Part shown: positions 1 through 7,841 of the stretch, one piece after another | How positions within the stretch are numbered: position 1 is the first letter of the stretch | Layout of the letters: each line of letters starts with the position of its first letter | NCBI GenBank assembly: GCA_017557345.1 | Contig: JAFYZR010000101.1 | Span: 1-43,153 of the forward strand | Length of the DNA stretch: 43,153 bases | Origin: Paludibacteraceae bacterium | GTDB taxonomy: Bacteria > Bacteroidota > Bacteroidia > Bacteroidales > Paludibacteraceae | Reading direction: 5' to 3' | The notes under the pieces: generated by a model | The model's database searches: none | Told to the model about the DNA's origin: nothing | Seen by the model: only the letters and a program-made list of their open reading frames with translations | Program-made: the position numbers and the translations under genes

Positions 1-1
1 A

Positions 2-553
2 ATCGAGCAGAATGTGGTGCTCATCGACTCCGTGTCCAAGCGGTATTCCGAGTGCGGCATTCGCATCGGCGCACTGATCACCAAGAACAAGCGCGTGCGC
101 GAGACGGTGATGAAGTTCTGCCAGGCGCGCCTGTCTCCGCCGCTTATCGGTCAGGTGGTCGCCGAGGCCTCCATCGAGGGTACCGAGCAGTACTCCCGCG
201 AGGTCTACGACGAGTATGTCGAGCGCCGTAAGTGCCTGATCGACGGGGTGAACCGTATCCCCGGCTGCTACACCCCCGTGCCGATGGGCGCGTTCTATAC
301 GGTGGCGCAACTCCCGGTCGACGACGCCGAACACTTCTGCGCCTGGTGCCTGAGCGACTTCTGCTGGAAGGACGAGAAGACCCCGGCCGGCTGTGCGGGC
401 GAGACCATCATGATGGCCCCCGCCGCCGGCTTCTACTCCACCCCCGGCATGGGAATGAACCAGGTGCGTTTGGCGTACGTGCTGAATAAGCACGACATCC
501 AAAGGGCCCTGTTCATCCTGGAGAGGGCGCTGGAGGCCTATCATGCGAAATAA
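2..553 (+). CDS. PLP-dependent class I/II aminotransferase, C-terminal part (5' truncated by window)
   Basis: The reading frame is open from base 2, so the N-terminal half lies outside the window; about 183 residues are visible. Near the start, DSVSKRYSECGIRIG fits the fold-type I aminotransferase signature SxSKxxxxxGxRxG, whose lysine forms the Schiff base with pyridoxal phosphate. The rest reads like the small C-terminal domain, including a GAFYTVAQLPV strand and the late Arg in MNQVRLAYVL that usually binds the substrate carboxylate. The family includes aspartate and related amino-acid aminotransferases; substrate cannot be assigned from this fragment. Base composition is GC-rich like the other flank. 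The next small ORF starts 18 bases downstream, so the two may be cotranscribed. Confidence 0.88.
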   Translation: MEQNVVLIDSVSKRYSECGIRIGALITKNKRVRETVMKFCQARLSPPLIGQVVAEASIEGTEQYSREVYDEYVERRKCLIDGVNRIPGCYTPVPMGAFYTVAQLPVDDAEHFCAWCLSDFCWKDEKTPAGCAGETIMMAPAAGFYSTPGMGMNQVRLAYVLNKHDIQRALFILERALEAYHAK

Positions 554-571
554 ACACTAAAACGAATAACT

Positions 572-802
572 ATGCTGATCAGATTTGAAAAATGCCGAGA
601 GGCGATGCCCGGGGATATTGTCTACAACACCGAACACATCGTCTCAGTTTCCAGGCAGGACCAGCCCCTGGACGATATCTTTGCTCTGCAACTGACCTTC
701 TCGAATAGGAACACCGCGACCCTCACTTACCACGATCCCTCCGCCCGCGAATCCGCCTACAATACCCTCATAAGGCTGATGGGGGGCATCACGGTGCTGT
801 AG
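572..802 (+). CDS. small hypothetical protein (76 aa)
   Basis: I do not recognise this protein. It is a compact 76-residue ORF with no signal peptide and no membrane segment, and a pattern of short strands (IVYNTEHIVSVSR, ALQLTFSNRNTATLTY) followed by a C-terminal helix. It looks like a small beta-rich domain. It lies 18 bases after the aminotransferase and 21 bases before the GNAT gene, all on the same strand, which suggests one operon. No clear Shine-Dalgarno precedes the ATG, which is common in Bacteroidota. A long frame on the opposite strand (644-1156) overlaps it, but it has no family resemblance and looks like a codon-bias shadow. Confidence 0.6.
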   Translation: MLIRFEKCREAMPGDIVYNTEHIVSVSRQDQPLDDIFALQLTFSNRNTATLTYHDPSARESAYNTLIRLMGGITVL

Positions 803-823
803 TATAACCATTTTCCAAGGACT

Positions 824-1252
824 ATGAGATATCTTGAACTTTGCACCCTGACCGAAGAACAGATCGCTGATCTGTTGGGACTTATGAAGGAGTTGAACGC
901 CGAGCTGGAAGTCACTCCTCAGATGCAGAGGCGTGCTGTGGCGGCGCCGGGAACGCGGATTTTCATCGCGGAGAACGACGCCAAGCAGATCGTCGGATGC
1001 GCTACCCTGTGTGTCTACGAGTCTCCCACGGGGCGGAAGGCGAGTATCGAGGACGTCGTGGTCGCATCGGCCTATCGGGGCCAAGGGATCGGCCGCACCC
1101 TCCTGCAGCGCATCATCGACTTCGCCGGGAGCAAACTCTCTCCCATCGACCTTCACCTCACCTCGATGCCTTCTCGTGTTGAGGCAAATGCGCTCTACCA
1201 GGCGCTGGGGTTTGAGCAGAGAGAGACGAATGTGTATAAGATGAGTCTGTAG
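824..1252 (+). CDS. GNAT-family N-acetyltransferase
   Basis: A 142-residue single-domain GNAT protein of normal length for the family. The acetyl-CoA pyrophosphate-binding motif A is clear: strand IEDVVVAS followed by RGQGIG at residues 85-90 and the helix RTLLQRII. The C-terminal motif B region (ANALYQALGFEQRETNVY) is also typical. The reaction would be transfer of acetyl from acetyl-CoA to an amine, but the acceptor is unknown. An AAGGA sequence stands a few bases before the ATG and supports the start. It is the last gene of the GC-rich left block and is followed by a strong hairpin at 1280-1308. Confidence 0.85.
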   Translation: MRYLELCTLTEEQIADLLGLMKELNAELEVTPQMQRRAVAAPGTRIFIAENDAKQIVGCATLCVYESPTGRKASIEDVVVASAYRGQGIGRTLLQRIIDFAGSKLSPIDLHLTSMPSRVEANALYQALGFEQRETNVYKMSL

Positions 1253-1279
1253 GGCCCTTCCTGGGGTTTCCTGAATGTC

Positions 1280-1308
1280 GGTCCCGGTCCATGATTTGGA
1301 CCGGGACC
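1280..1308. terminator. terminator-like hairpin after the GNAT gene
   Basis: Bases 1280-1291 and 1297-1308 form a perfect 12-bp stem (GGTCCCGGTCCA paired with TGGACCGGGACC) with a 5-base loop. A short T-rich stretch (GCGTTTT) follows on the plus strand. It separates the GC-rich left operon from the HD/GHKL unit. The U-tract is weak, so the strength is uncertain. Confidence 0.65.
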
Positions 1309-1443
1309 TGCGTTTTAGGCCTTATTTGTGGGTCCTCTGCGTTTTTTAGGGCCGGGACTGACGGGACGATGAGGGATACCGTTGCAAGTTTGCTTGGTTA
1401 ATATCTTTTTATAATCGTATTCAGCAGTTTCTGGATTCTTTTC

Positions 1444-1451
1444 TATATTTG
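1444..1451 (+). promoter_or_regulatory. Bacteroidota -7 box upstream of the HD/GHKL gene
   Basis: TATATTTG matches the TAnnTTTG -7 consensus of the Bacteroidota primary sigma factor. The -33 region is not convincing. The box lies only about 30 bases before the most plausible start codons at 1478 and 1481, so the 5' leader would be very short. It also shows that the in-frame GTG at 1451 cannot be the real start. Confidence 0.55.
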
Positions 1452-1480
1452 TGGTAGTAGAACCAATGGTTATTGAAATG

Positions 1481-4321
1481 ATGAACACGATTGAAAAGTT
1501 ATTGGAAATTAAGAGCAAGAATGCCGGATGCGAAGCTTTTTTTACCCAGTGGATGCTTGCAAAGGACTATGTGCCAAAAGTTCAGTCTGTGATCATCCAA
1601 ACCTTTCCACACTTCAGTCTGCACGACAGGACCCATTCGGAGACAATCTTGAACTGCATTGTCCGGATCTTGGGGCAGGAGGCCATCGAAAAGCTCGGCC
1701 CGGTCGACCTGTGGCTATTGTTGGCGGCCGCCTACTACCACGATTTGGGGATGGCGGTGTACGGGGAAGAGGTTGTCAGCTCTTTTCAGAACGAGGAGTT
1801 CCTTTATTTCGTCAGGGAATGCCAGGAAGACGAAACCAACCCGCTTCACCCCTTCGCGATTCTGTTTGAGGTAAAGGATAACCGCTTGTATTTCAAGGAT
1901 GTCTCCTTGGACGGAGAATCTTATGATGCGCCGCGTTTCCTTCTGGCTGAATACATCCGCAGGAGGCATTCCAAGCGGTCTTCAGATTCGTTGTACAGTG
2001 ATTTGTCCATTCATCTGGCCGGGGATCCGATCCCGGAGCGGATCATCAGGCTTCTTGCAAAGATCTGCGAGTCGCACACCAAGGATTTCGAAAAGGTCAT
2101 GCAATTGCCGTTCTGCGAAACCGGGAAGGGATTGGATGACTGCCATCCCCGTTTCATCGCGTGCATGCTGCGGTTGGGCGATCTGCTGGACCTCGATAAC
2201 AATCGGTTTTCGTCCGTCCTCCTGCGGACGCTTCCCGTGATTCCCAGGGACTCTCTCCTTCATGTGGGGAAGCATCTCTCCATCGAACACTTGAGGATCG
2301 ACTCGGCCCGGATCGAGGTATCGGCGAAGACGGACAGCTATGACGTGGCGGACGTCACGAACAGCTGGCTGGAAATGATCGGCGAAGAGTTCAGCCGGCA
2401 GCGGGAGTCGTGGGACGACATCGCCCCGTTCGGATTTCCGGGCCACCTGCCGACGGTCGGGACGATGAAGGTTGATCTGGTCGGCTATGATACGATTGAC
2501 GGGAAGAAACGCCCCGGGTTCAAGGTCGATACGTCCAAGGCCATCGAGATGCTCCAGGGGGCCGGGTTATATACGAGTCCGGCTCAATGCATCCGGGAGC
2601 TTCTGCAGAATGCTGTTGATGCGACATATCTGGCCATCTACTCCGAAAAGGGGAGTCTTTCTCTCGAAGACTTCCAGGAGGCATGTCGGCAGAAAACCAT
2701 CAAGGTCGCCATCGACAGGGGCGAGGAGACAGGAGACAAGGTTGCCTGGCGTGTCTGCATCGAGGATGACGGCATCGGGATGTCCAAAGCGGATTTGTCC
2801 TTCCTGACAAGGATGGGGAGCAAGAATCCGGAACGGAAGCGGATGATCGAGTCCATGCCCGAACACATGCGTCCTTCCGGGACGTTCGGGATCGGGTTCC
2901 AAAGTGTTTTCCTGATGACGGATAGAGTTGTGCTGACAACACGGAAGAAGGATTCCCCGGAACAGGTGACGGCCGAGCTATACGATCCGGCCGGGACCCG
3001 GAAAGGTGCCGTGCTCCTGCAGACCATGCCCGCTTCGATGCATCCCGGAACGCGGCTTCAATTCGAGTATCTTTCTGACAGGAACCTGAGCCATTGGCGG
3101 GTCTCTTCGGGGGAAGTATATGCCTCGTTCGAAGTTTATTCGTTTGACTTCATCACGGATAAGACCCTGAACCTCGATACGGCAAGAGTGCTGGACGAAA
3201 TCAGTTCGTTCGCGCGTGCCAGCATGATCCATCTGGATCTGTCCATGGAGGGCCGACGCATCGAACTGCCTACTCCGGAAGGAGAGCTTTTTGACTATTA
3301 TTCCCAGGAGCAGGGCATACAAATCGGCCTCTTGTCCGACGGTCGTTTCATCGAACTGTTCTATCGGAACCAGCCGGTCAAGAAGGCCGAAATCAGGATC
3401 CCGTACCTTTCCGTCAAGGCGAACGTGTTAGGTGGCAACGCGAAGGATCTCCTGTCGCTGAACCGGAACGAATTGCAGTACGGAGCTAAGGAACCGATCC
3501 TACAAAAGGTGGTCGATACGTTGATTGAAGCGTTGGAGAAGACGCCTGACATCGTCACGGATCCCGTCAGGCCTTTTGCCAGCATGTTCGTCCATGATTT
3601 CACTCCGAATAAGCTTCATCTGTTTCCTTCCTTGAAGGATCAGTGGCGGGATTACTTCTATCAGTATTTCAACGGTTCGAAACTGCTGGATTTCGGCTGT
3701 CGGTTCGGCGAAATTGTAGACAAGGCGGCCGGTAAAACCGTCGTCTGTTCGCGGTCCGACCGAGATTACGGGTTGGACGAAAAGGACGAAGCGATCATCC
3801 TTCGCGTTCCGGAACACGAGACCTTCGATTTCCTTCTCCGCCAGTTGTGGGAGACCCATCCATACCCTTGCACGGGTACAAGCCCGTATTGGGAAGGGGA
3901 CGGATTCTCGCTTCATTGCCGTGAGGTCGACCCGATCCATGATTTCGGCAAATGGATGAAGCGTTACTCGCAGCGTGATATCTATGCGCGGTCCATGATG
4001 CCCTGCAATGCGGAATTCAAAGCCTTGCGGATCAATCCGGAGGCAAGATTCAACTTCTCATTCGACAGTACGTTCCCGGTCGGAGACTATCCGAAAATGA
4101 TCTGCCCCTATGTCCGGCGGATGGAAATCGGTGTCTGGTATCCGGTCGTCAGCAAGGTCGAGTGGGACGATTCCGACGGAGACCTCTACCAGCAGGTATA
4201 TGACCACCGTGCCGACAAGGCGGTCACTCTGGACGACATCAAGAAAGCCTACGAGGCTTTTCGAGAGAAGTTGGATCCGATTGTGGAGAGGGTTAATGGG
4301 AAGCAACGTGAGGGGGAGTGA
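1481..4321 (+). CDS. HD-domain protein with GHKL (Hsp90-like) ATPase domain, candidate conflict/defence effector
   Basis: This is a 946-residue two-domain protein. The N-terminal third carries HD-type metal-ligand motifs: His in HDRTH near residues 48-52, the HD pair in YYHDLGM near 87-88, and a later HPRFIACMLRLGDLLDLD segment. From about residue 330 a GHKL nucleotide-binding fold follows: N-box RELLQNAVDAT near 370-380, G1 box EDDGIGM near 427-433 and G2 box GTFGIGFQSVF near 466. The C-terminal third is not recognised. HD plus Hsp90-like ATPase architectures are known from predicted prokaryotic conflict effectors; that role here is inference. ATG 1481 or the adjacent ATG 1478 fits best with the -7 box at 1444. 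The DUF4062 gene follows 57 bases later on the same strand. Confidence 0.82.
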   Translation: MNTIEKLLEIKSKNAGCEAFFTQWMLAKDYVPKVQSVIIQTFPHFSLHDRTHSETILNCIVRILGQEAIEKLGPVDLWLLLAAAYYHDLGMAVYGEEVVSSFQNEEFLYFVRECQEDETNPLHPFAILFEVKDNRLYFKDVSLDGESYDAPRFLLAEYIRRRHSKRSSDSLYSDLSIHLAGDPIPERIIRLLAKICESHTKDFEKVMQLPFCETGKGLDDCHPRFIACMLRLGDLLDLDNNRFSSVLLRTLPVIPRDSLLHVGKHLSIEHLRIDSARIEVSAKTDSYDVADVTNSWLEMIGEEFSRQRESWDDIAPFGFPGHLPTVGTMKVDLVGYDTIDGKKRPGFKVDTSKAIEMLQGAGLYTSPAQCIRELLQNAVDATYLAIYSEKGSLSLEDFQEACRQKTIKVAIDRGEETGDKVAWRVCIEDDGIGMSKADLSFLTRMGSKNPERKRMIESMPEHMRPSGTFGIGFQSVFLMTDRVVLTTRKKDSPEQVTAELYDPAGTRKGAVLLQTMPASMHPGTRLQFEYLSDRNLSHWRVSSGEVYASFEVYSFDFITDKTLNLDTARVLDEISSFARASMIHLDLSMEGRRIELPTPEGELFDYYSQEQGIQIGLLSDGRFIELFYRNQPVKKAEIRIPYLSVKANVLGGNAKDLLSLNRNELQYGAKEPILQKVVDTLIEALEKTPDIVTDPVRPFASMFVHDFTPNKLHLFPSLKDQWRDYFYQYFNGSKLLDFGCRFGEIVDKAAGKTVVCSRSDRDYGLDEKDEAIILRVPEHETFDFLLRQLWETHPYPCTGTSPYWEGDGFSLHCREVDPIHDFGKWMKRYSQRDIYARSMMPCNAEFKALRINPEARFNFSFDSTFPVGDYPKMICPYVRRMEIGVWYPVVSKVEWDDSDGDLYQQVYDHRADKAVTLDDIKKAYEAFREKLDPIVERVNGKQREGE

Positions 4322-4378
4322 TTGTTTTGATTGATTCACATTTCTTTGTACTGGAAGCACTTGTAAAGAAATAGATTG

Positions 4379-5386
4379 ATGGACAAACGATATCAGGTTT
4401 TTGTCAGTTCGACATTCTCTGATCTGAAAGATGAGAGAAGTAAGGTGATGCGGACCATCATGAGCATGGACTGCATTCCTGCCGGAATGGAGTTGTTCCC
4501 TGCAATGGATGAGGAACAACTTGAATTCATCAAAAGAATAATTGACGACTGCGATTATTACTTGTTGATTATCGGGGGACGTTATGGGTCAGTCAATGAA
4601 GAAGGCATCAGTTATACGGAAAAGGAATACGACTATGCTGTTCAAAAGGGGATTCCGGTGCTGGCTTTTCTTCATGAAGATATCAATGCGATTCCATTGG
4701 GGAAATCGGAAGTGGATTCGACAAAAAGAGAGTTGCTGCTTCATTTCAGAGAAAAGGTTGCTAAAGGACGCTTGGTTCAGTTTTGGAGTAATGCAGACGA
4801 CTTGAATGGGAAGGTCGCTGTGAGTTTGAGCCAGACGATCAAGCAGCATCCAGCTGTCGGCTGGGTCCGGGCTAATCTTCAAACCTCGGCAGAATCTTTA
4901 CAGGAAGAGAATAAGTTGCGGAGAGAGTTGGCGGAACTGAAGTCTTATGTTTCAGGCTTGGAGGCCAAGGTGACGCAAGATGTGCAGATGAATGATCTGG
5001 CTTCGCTTGATGATGAAATTACCCTCCATGTGATTAGAAAGAGGTGGTCTCCATCTGTTCGACACGATATCATGGATTCATACGAGGCCACGATTACCTG
5101 GGGAGAGTTGTTTGGTAAACTGGCACCCCAAATGATGGACAATCCTAATGAAGAAAATGCCAAAAGGATTTTAGGGGGGATTTTTCATTCCTATTTGGAT
5201 CTGGGATCAGGTGCTTCTTATCTGGAAAGGGATGATTTTGATACAGTCAAGATTCAGTTTATCGCCTTGAAACTAATTGATGTTGTGTATTCAAAAACGA
5301 CGAAGGGAACGATGGCTCTCTTTTGGTGTCTAACTCCCCAAGGGAAGGAATATATGATACAACGTCGGGTAGTTAGAAAGCAGTAG
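4379..5386 (+). CDS. DUF4062-domain protein with coiled coil and C-terminal unknown domain
   Basis: The first ~100 residues match DUF4062 well: a [16 protein letters not shown] start, the [13 protein letters not shown] segment, and [14 protein letters not shown] followed by [13 protein letters not shown]4062 is a compact alpha/beta domain often compared with TIR-like folds and is found in bacterial signalling and conflict proteins. A charged helix at about residues 170-200 ([18 protein letters not shown]) looks like a short coiled coil and may drive oligomerisation. The last 130 residues are unrecognised. The start is ATG 4379; an in-frame TTG lies just before it at 4376. Cotranscription with the upstream HD/GHKL ATPase is likely because there is no obvious terminator in the 57-base gap. 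The protein is 335 residues long. Confidence 0.82.
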   Translation: MDKRYQVFVSSTFSDLKDERSKVMRTIMSMDCIPAGMELFPAMDEEQLEFIKRIIDDCDYYLLIIGGRYGSVNEEGISYTEKEYDYAVQKGIPVLAFLHEDINAIPLGKSEVDSTKRELLLHFREKVAKGRLVQFWSNADDLNGKVAVSLSQTIKQHPAVGWVRANLQTSAESLQEENKLRRELAELKSYVSGLEAKVTQDVQMNDLASLDDEITLHVIRKRWSPSVRHDIMDSYEATITWGELFGKLAPQMMDNPNEENAKRILGGIFHSYLDLGSGASYLERDDFDTVKIQFIALKLIDVVYSKTTKGTMALFWCLTPQGKEYMIQRRVVRKQ

Positions 5387-5443
5387 CAGGCATGATTTGT
5401 TTCGTGGGACAAAGGGAAGTTAATTCCGAAAGACCTCCAATTC

Positions 5444-5648
5444 GGCGGTTTTCATAACGAATCTAAAGAAGGACAGTGTTAAGGGTGTTTTTTTACACAA
5501 GGTTTAAAAAGGAATGGATTAATTCATTATATTTGTATGTTTACGTAGCGTACGTATTATGTACGACATTCGGCCGACGGAAGGGTCCTTGGATAGGGAT
5601 CCAAGAGGCTGGATTATTCCTTGCCTAAACGTTTTCTGGGCGAGGAAT
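5444..5648 (+). promoter_or_regulatory. promoter and structured leader RNA, copy 1 (related to 10521-10728)
   Basis: This block is a diverged copy of the sequence that precedes wecB. It contains a TATATTTG -7 box at 5528-5535. The predicted transcript then has three hairpins: 5549-5555 with 5559-5565 (seven pairs, one G-U), 5588-5594 with 5599-5605 (CTTGGAT/ATCCAAG), and 5616-5625 with 5639-5648 (ATTCCTTGCC/GGCGAGGAAT). All three stems are also formable in copy 3 although the bases differ, which argues for selection on RNA structure. Here the leader precedes the accessory cassette at 6007-7223, not a glycan gene. By analogy with Bacteroides capsule leaders it could be a target for regulated termination; that is inference. 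Confidence 0.7.
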
Positions 5649-5693
5649 GGATTTGTTTTCCATCAAAGAATTAGTGAATTTTCTGCCGATTAA

Positions 5694-5852
5694 AGCCAAA
5701 GATATATAGAAACAAATCTTTGTCACAAGACATCCTTTGAGCCGTTCGTCAAGCTTAGGGTCGAGCATAACTTCGCCAAAGTGGCCGCAGAAGGTGCCGC
5801 CCAAGTTCGCACCATCCTCGCCGGGTATCTCGAAAAGAGTATTGTTAAATAA
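5694..5852 (+). pseudogene. possible coding remnant between leader copy 1 and the three-gene cassette
   Basis: A 52-codon open frame without a start codon ends at TAA 5850-5852. Its last 35 codons are GC-richer than the surrounding DNA and read like the C-terminus of a protein (AKVAAEGAAQVRTILAGYL). I cannot name the parent family. The rest of the 5387-6006 gap holds the copy 1 promoter/leader and otherwise AT-rich sequence. A longer frame on the minus strand (5625-6041) covers the same DNA but looks like a chance ORF. Confidence 0.25.
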
Positions 5853-6006
5853 ATAGCAGGAATTATACTTTTTCGCCTCATAATTGTCATAATGGCGCAA
5901 ATTGGCACATAATGTGCTGAAACTATACAATAATGCAGCGTTGAGGAATAGACCTATTTTTGCCTGTAAGAAAATTGTAAAACATAAAACATAAAGGAAT
6001 AAAGAT

Positions 6007-6345
6007 ATGGCAGCAGAAAACCAAATTAAAGTAAAGTACAAGTATGTTGATGATTATAACCCGCAGTATGTTAACGGCGCTCATGGTGGCATCAACGTGC
6101 AAGGTGAAATTGTGGCTAATTTTTATTTTGAGCGTGTCCCAATGCCTAATTCAATTACTCATGAAATAAGCAATGAAGGAATGCTTGGTAAAGTAGTTGC
6201 CACTGAACCGGAAGATCTTACACGTTCTGTGTTACGCTATGTACAGACAGGCGTGGTAATGAACCTTGAAGTGGCCAAGCAGGTACATAAGTGGCTTGGT
6301 GATCAGATAGCAATTAGGGAAAGTCAAATAAAGGGACAAAAATGA
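6007..6345 (+). CDS. hypothetical protein, first gene of a three-gene cassette (weak resemblance to DUF3467-like proteins)
   Basis: A 112-residue soluble protein of unknown function. It has a beta-rich first half (YVNGAHGGINVQGEIVANF then YFERVPMP) and a C-terminal helix (LEVAKQVHKWLGDQIAIRE). This layout of an antiparallel sheet plus a helix ending in a WL.I pattern is loosely like DUF3467 proteins, but I am not confident. A purine-rich stretch with an AAAGGA-type sequence lies upstream of the ATG. The stop overlaps the next start (ATGA), so the cassette is translationally coupled. Expression would come from the leader copy 1 promoter about 470 bases upstream. Confidence 0.65.
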   Translation: MAAENQIKVKYKYVDDYNPQYVNGAHGGINVQGEIVANFYFERVPMPNSITHEISNEGMLGKVVATEPEDLTRSVLRYVQTGVVMNLEVAKQVHKWLGDQIAIRESQIKGQK

Positions 6346-6851
6346 ATAGTGCGGCATTAACGTTTTCATCTTCTGCTGTGGCTTTTATTGTAGGCGTAGG
6401 TATGATTCCTCAAACCTCAACAGAAACCACACCCTATGCTTTTCACCAACCAATGAGGGCTAAGCCTTCTTATGTTGCGAGCCAAACAGCATCTTCAAAA
6501 GTAGAGATGGAAATTATGATAATGCGTCGTATCGGTGCAGAAAACTATCAACGACTACAGGAAATATCACAACTTTCTAATGGTTGGGACGGATATAATG
6601 CCAAGGCAATTCCACAGAAAGTGATTTCCCGTACAAAGGAGTTGTTGATGATGCTTCCTGACGGTGCAAAGATATTTCCAACAGGACGTAGTACAGTTCA
6701 GATTGAGTACCACAAAGATTCGGACAACTATTTTGAATTGGAAGTGTCGAATACAACATACGAGATGTACAGTGTAAAGGGCGACGACGAGTATGAGGAT
6801 AGTGTCACGGAAAAGGAGATTATTAATAGAGTGAAGGAGTTTTTGGTATAA
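6342..6851 (+). CDS. hypothetical protein with GWDGY motif, second gene of the cassette
   Basis: A 169-residue protein whose start overlaps the previous stop by four bases. The N-terminus (AALTFSSSAVAFIVGVGM) is hydrophobic and could be a weak membrane or export segment, though it lacks a clear basic n-region. From residue 65 it carries a helix, then LSNGWDGYNAKAIPQ, then a helix and strands ending in a charged C-terminal helix. The GWDGY...A.PI pattern with an alternating FELEV strand recurs, from memory, in uncharacterised bacterial proteins found beside partners like its neighbours. Function is unknown. The third gene starts three bases after its stop. Confidence 0.65.
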   Translation: MNSAALTFSSSAVAFIVGVGMIPQTSTETTPYAFHQPMRAKPSYVASQTASSKVEMEIMIMRRIGAENYQRLQEISQLSNGWDGYNAKAIPQKVISRTKELLMMLPDGAKIFPTGRSTVQIEYHKDSDNYFELEVSNTTYEMYSVKGDDEYEDSVTEKEIINRVKEFLV

Positions 6852-6854
6852 CGT

Positions 6855-7223
6855 ATGGATGTTAATTTTTCTTCAGACGAGAGATTATATCGTGGTCTAC
6901 ACTCAATGTGGATAGAAGATGATGACAGCATATCATCGGCAGCATTCAAAGATTCATGCGGAGTCTCTGTTGATCGTGACGGAGGGCGAGAAGAAATAGA
7001 TTGTATAGAAAGAATGGTCGGAGCTCTTCCTCAAATTGTAGGTGTAGGGAGAATAACTTGTGGCGAAGTAGAGGAATGTGGCGCGATCCCTAAATATCTT
7101 CCTGTAGAGGGGAATGAGTATCACAGTGAAATACACGACTCTGCTGAACAAGTTCAAATAAAATCAAGATCTAAGTCAAGACAGCTAGCAAATAAATGCC
7201 AGCTTGTCTTTAAGAAACAATAA
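6855..7223 (+). CDS. hypothetical protein, third gene of the cassette
   Basis: A 122-residue soluble protein. The N-terminal half contains DERLYRGLHSMWI and AAFKDSCGVSVDRDGGR, a combination I have seen as a conserved block in uncharacterised proteins but cannot name. A later segment (GNEYHSEIHDS) has two histidines and acidic residues that could be catalytic or metal-binding; this is speculative. The C-terminal tail is basic (KSRSKSRQLANK). Only three bases separate it from the preceding gene. The following DNA is relic-rich and carries no further member of the operon. Confidence 0.62.
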   Translation: MDVNFSSDERLYRGLHSMWIEDDDSISSAAFKDSCGVSVDRDGGREEIDCIERMVGALPQIVGVGRITCGEVEECGAIPKYLPVEGNEYHSEIHDSAEQVQIKSRSKSRQLANKCQLVFKKQ

Positions 7224-7303
7224 ACGTAGCCTTACTTTTTAGATGAAACCCCGCTTGAGGGAATTAAAAAAGCCTAATGGTAAGTCCGAGAGTTCGTGCC
7301 TGA

Positions 7304-7495
7304 GCGCCCCTGGCCTTGGCAAACTTGTGCTCGTGATGCGCGACACTACCAAATGTCCCGAGGCGCTCAAGAGTAGCACTGTCCATCTTGTGGGTGGGCA
7401 CGAACCACGACTTATTGTGAACGAAGTGAGCACTCTCCTCGACGATCGGGTGGCATACGAGAATGATTAAAGCAGTCAATCCTTTTGCGATAGGA
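7304..7495 (+). pseudogene. wecB 3'-end fragment (UDP-GlcNAc 2-epimerase pseudogene)
   Basis: This segment aligns with about 11696-11882 of the intact wecB. Its reading gives PGLGKLVLVMRDTTKCPEA, LKSSTVHLVG and LIVNEVSTLLDD, against PGLGKPVLVMRDTTERPEA, LKSGTVHLVG and LIVNEVSILLDD in the intact copy. A small insertion near GGHEP and a premature stop (gaatgattaaag) break it, and nucleotide similarity continues past the stop to AATCCTTTTGCGAT. The catalytic N-terminal two thirds are absent. It is the remnant of a second wecB copy, downstream of leader copy 1 just as intact wecB is downstream of leader copy 3. Confidence 0.85.
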
Positions 7496-7550
7496 AGGCG
7501 TGTAGAAGAATAACCCACTGCACCTACGACTTTTTCCATCCAGGTCAAAT

Positions 7551-7579
7551 CAATTTCCTTCGTTGGGCGAAGGAAATTG
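7551..7579. terminator. perfect 12-bp inverted repeat, terminator-like
   Basis: CAATTTCCTTCG at 7551-7562 pairs perfectly with CGAAGGAAATTG at 7568-7579 across a 5-base loop. No long T-run follows (GACTTGTTTGATC), so it may be a weak terminator or a relic of mobile DNA. It sits between the wecB fragment and the IS21-type relic. Confidence 0.45.
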
Positions 7580-7639
7580 GACTTGTTTGATCGTCGGGGG
7601 ACTAGCGATAGTTTTGATCGTGGGCGTGGGGAATTCAAT

Positions 7640-7836
7640 GGAATTTCCGCTTCAAAGTGACCCCCTTGTCCGCTCGTAAATGACCCCCCTGGACTTATAA
7701 ACAGAAATCTAAATAGAATGCAGGCTGTTGTGGTTTTTCATACCTACAGCCTGCATTTCGGATTCTGATGAAAGAAAAAGATAACGGGGGTCAATTAGGT
7801 GCGGATTTGAGGGGGTCAATTTACTGCGGATTCTCC
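7640..7836. mobile_element. internally deleted IS21-type element or MITE with paired terminal repeats
   Basis: Each end carries two copies of a 20-base unit of the form TCCGC-N7-TGACCCCC (third base before TGA variable). They lie at 7646-7665 and 7669-7688 on the left, and inverted at 7786-7805 and 7811-7830 on the right. Such multiple subterminal repeats are typical of IS21-family ends. No istA or istB remains between them. The centre holds a perfect 12-bp hairpin (7717-7728 with 7746-7757, AATGCAGGCTGT/ACAGCCTGCATT). No target-site duplication is obvious at the tentative edges. It could be an IS21 deletion derivative moved by a full-length element elsewhere, or a dead relic. Confidence 0.65.
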
Positions 7837-7841
7837 AAAGC

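Noticed and set aside
1451-1480. GTG at 1451 and ATG at 1466 as starts of the HD/GHKL gene
   Set aside because: GTG 1451 is part of the TATATTTG -7 box and cannot lie within the mRNA. ATG 1466 would leave almost no leader. ATG 1478/1481 fit better.
5625-6041. 138-aa minus-strand ORF beginning with hydrophobic residues
   Set aside because: It overlaps the leader hairpin, a plus-strand remnant and the start of the 6007 gene, has no recognisable domain, and has no ribosome-binding sequence. Probably chance in AT-rich DNA.
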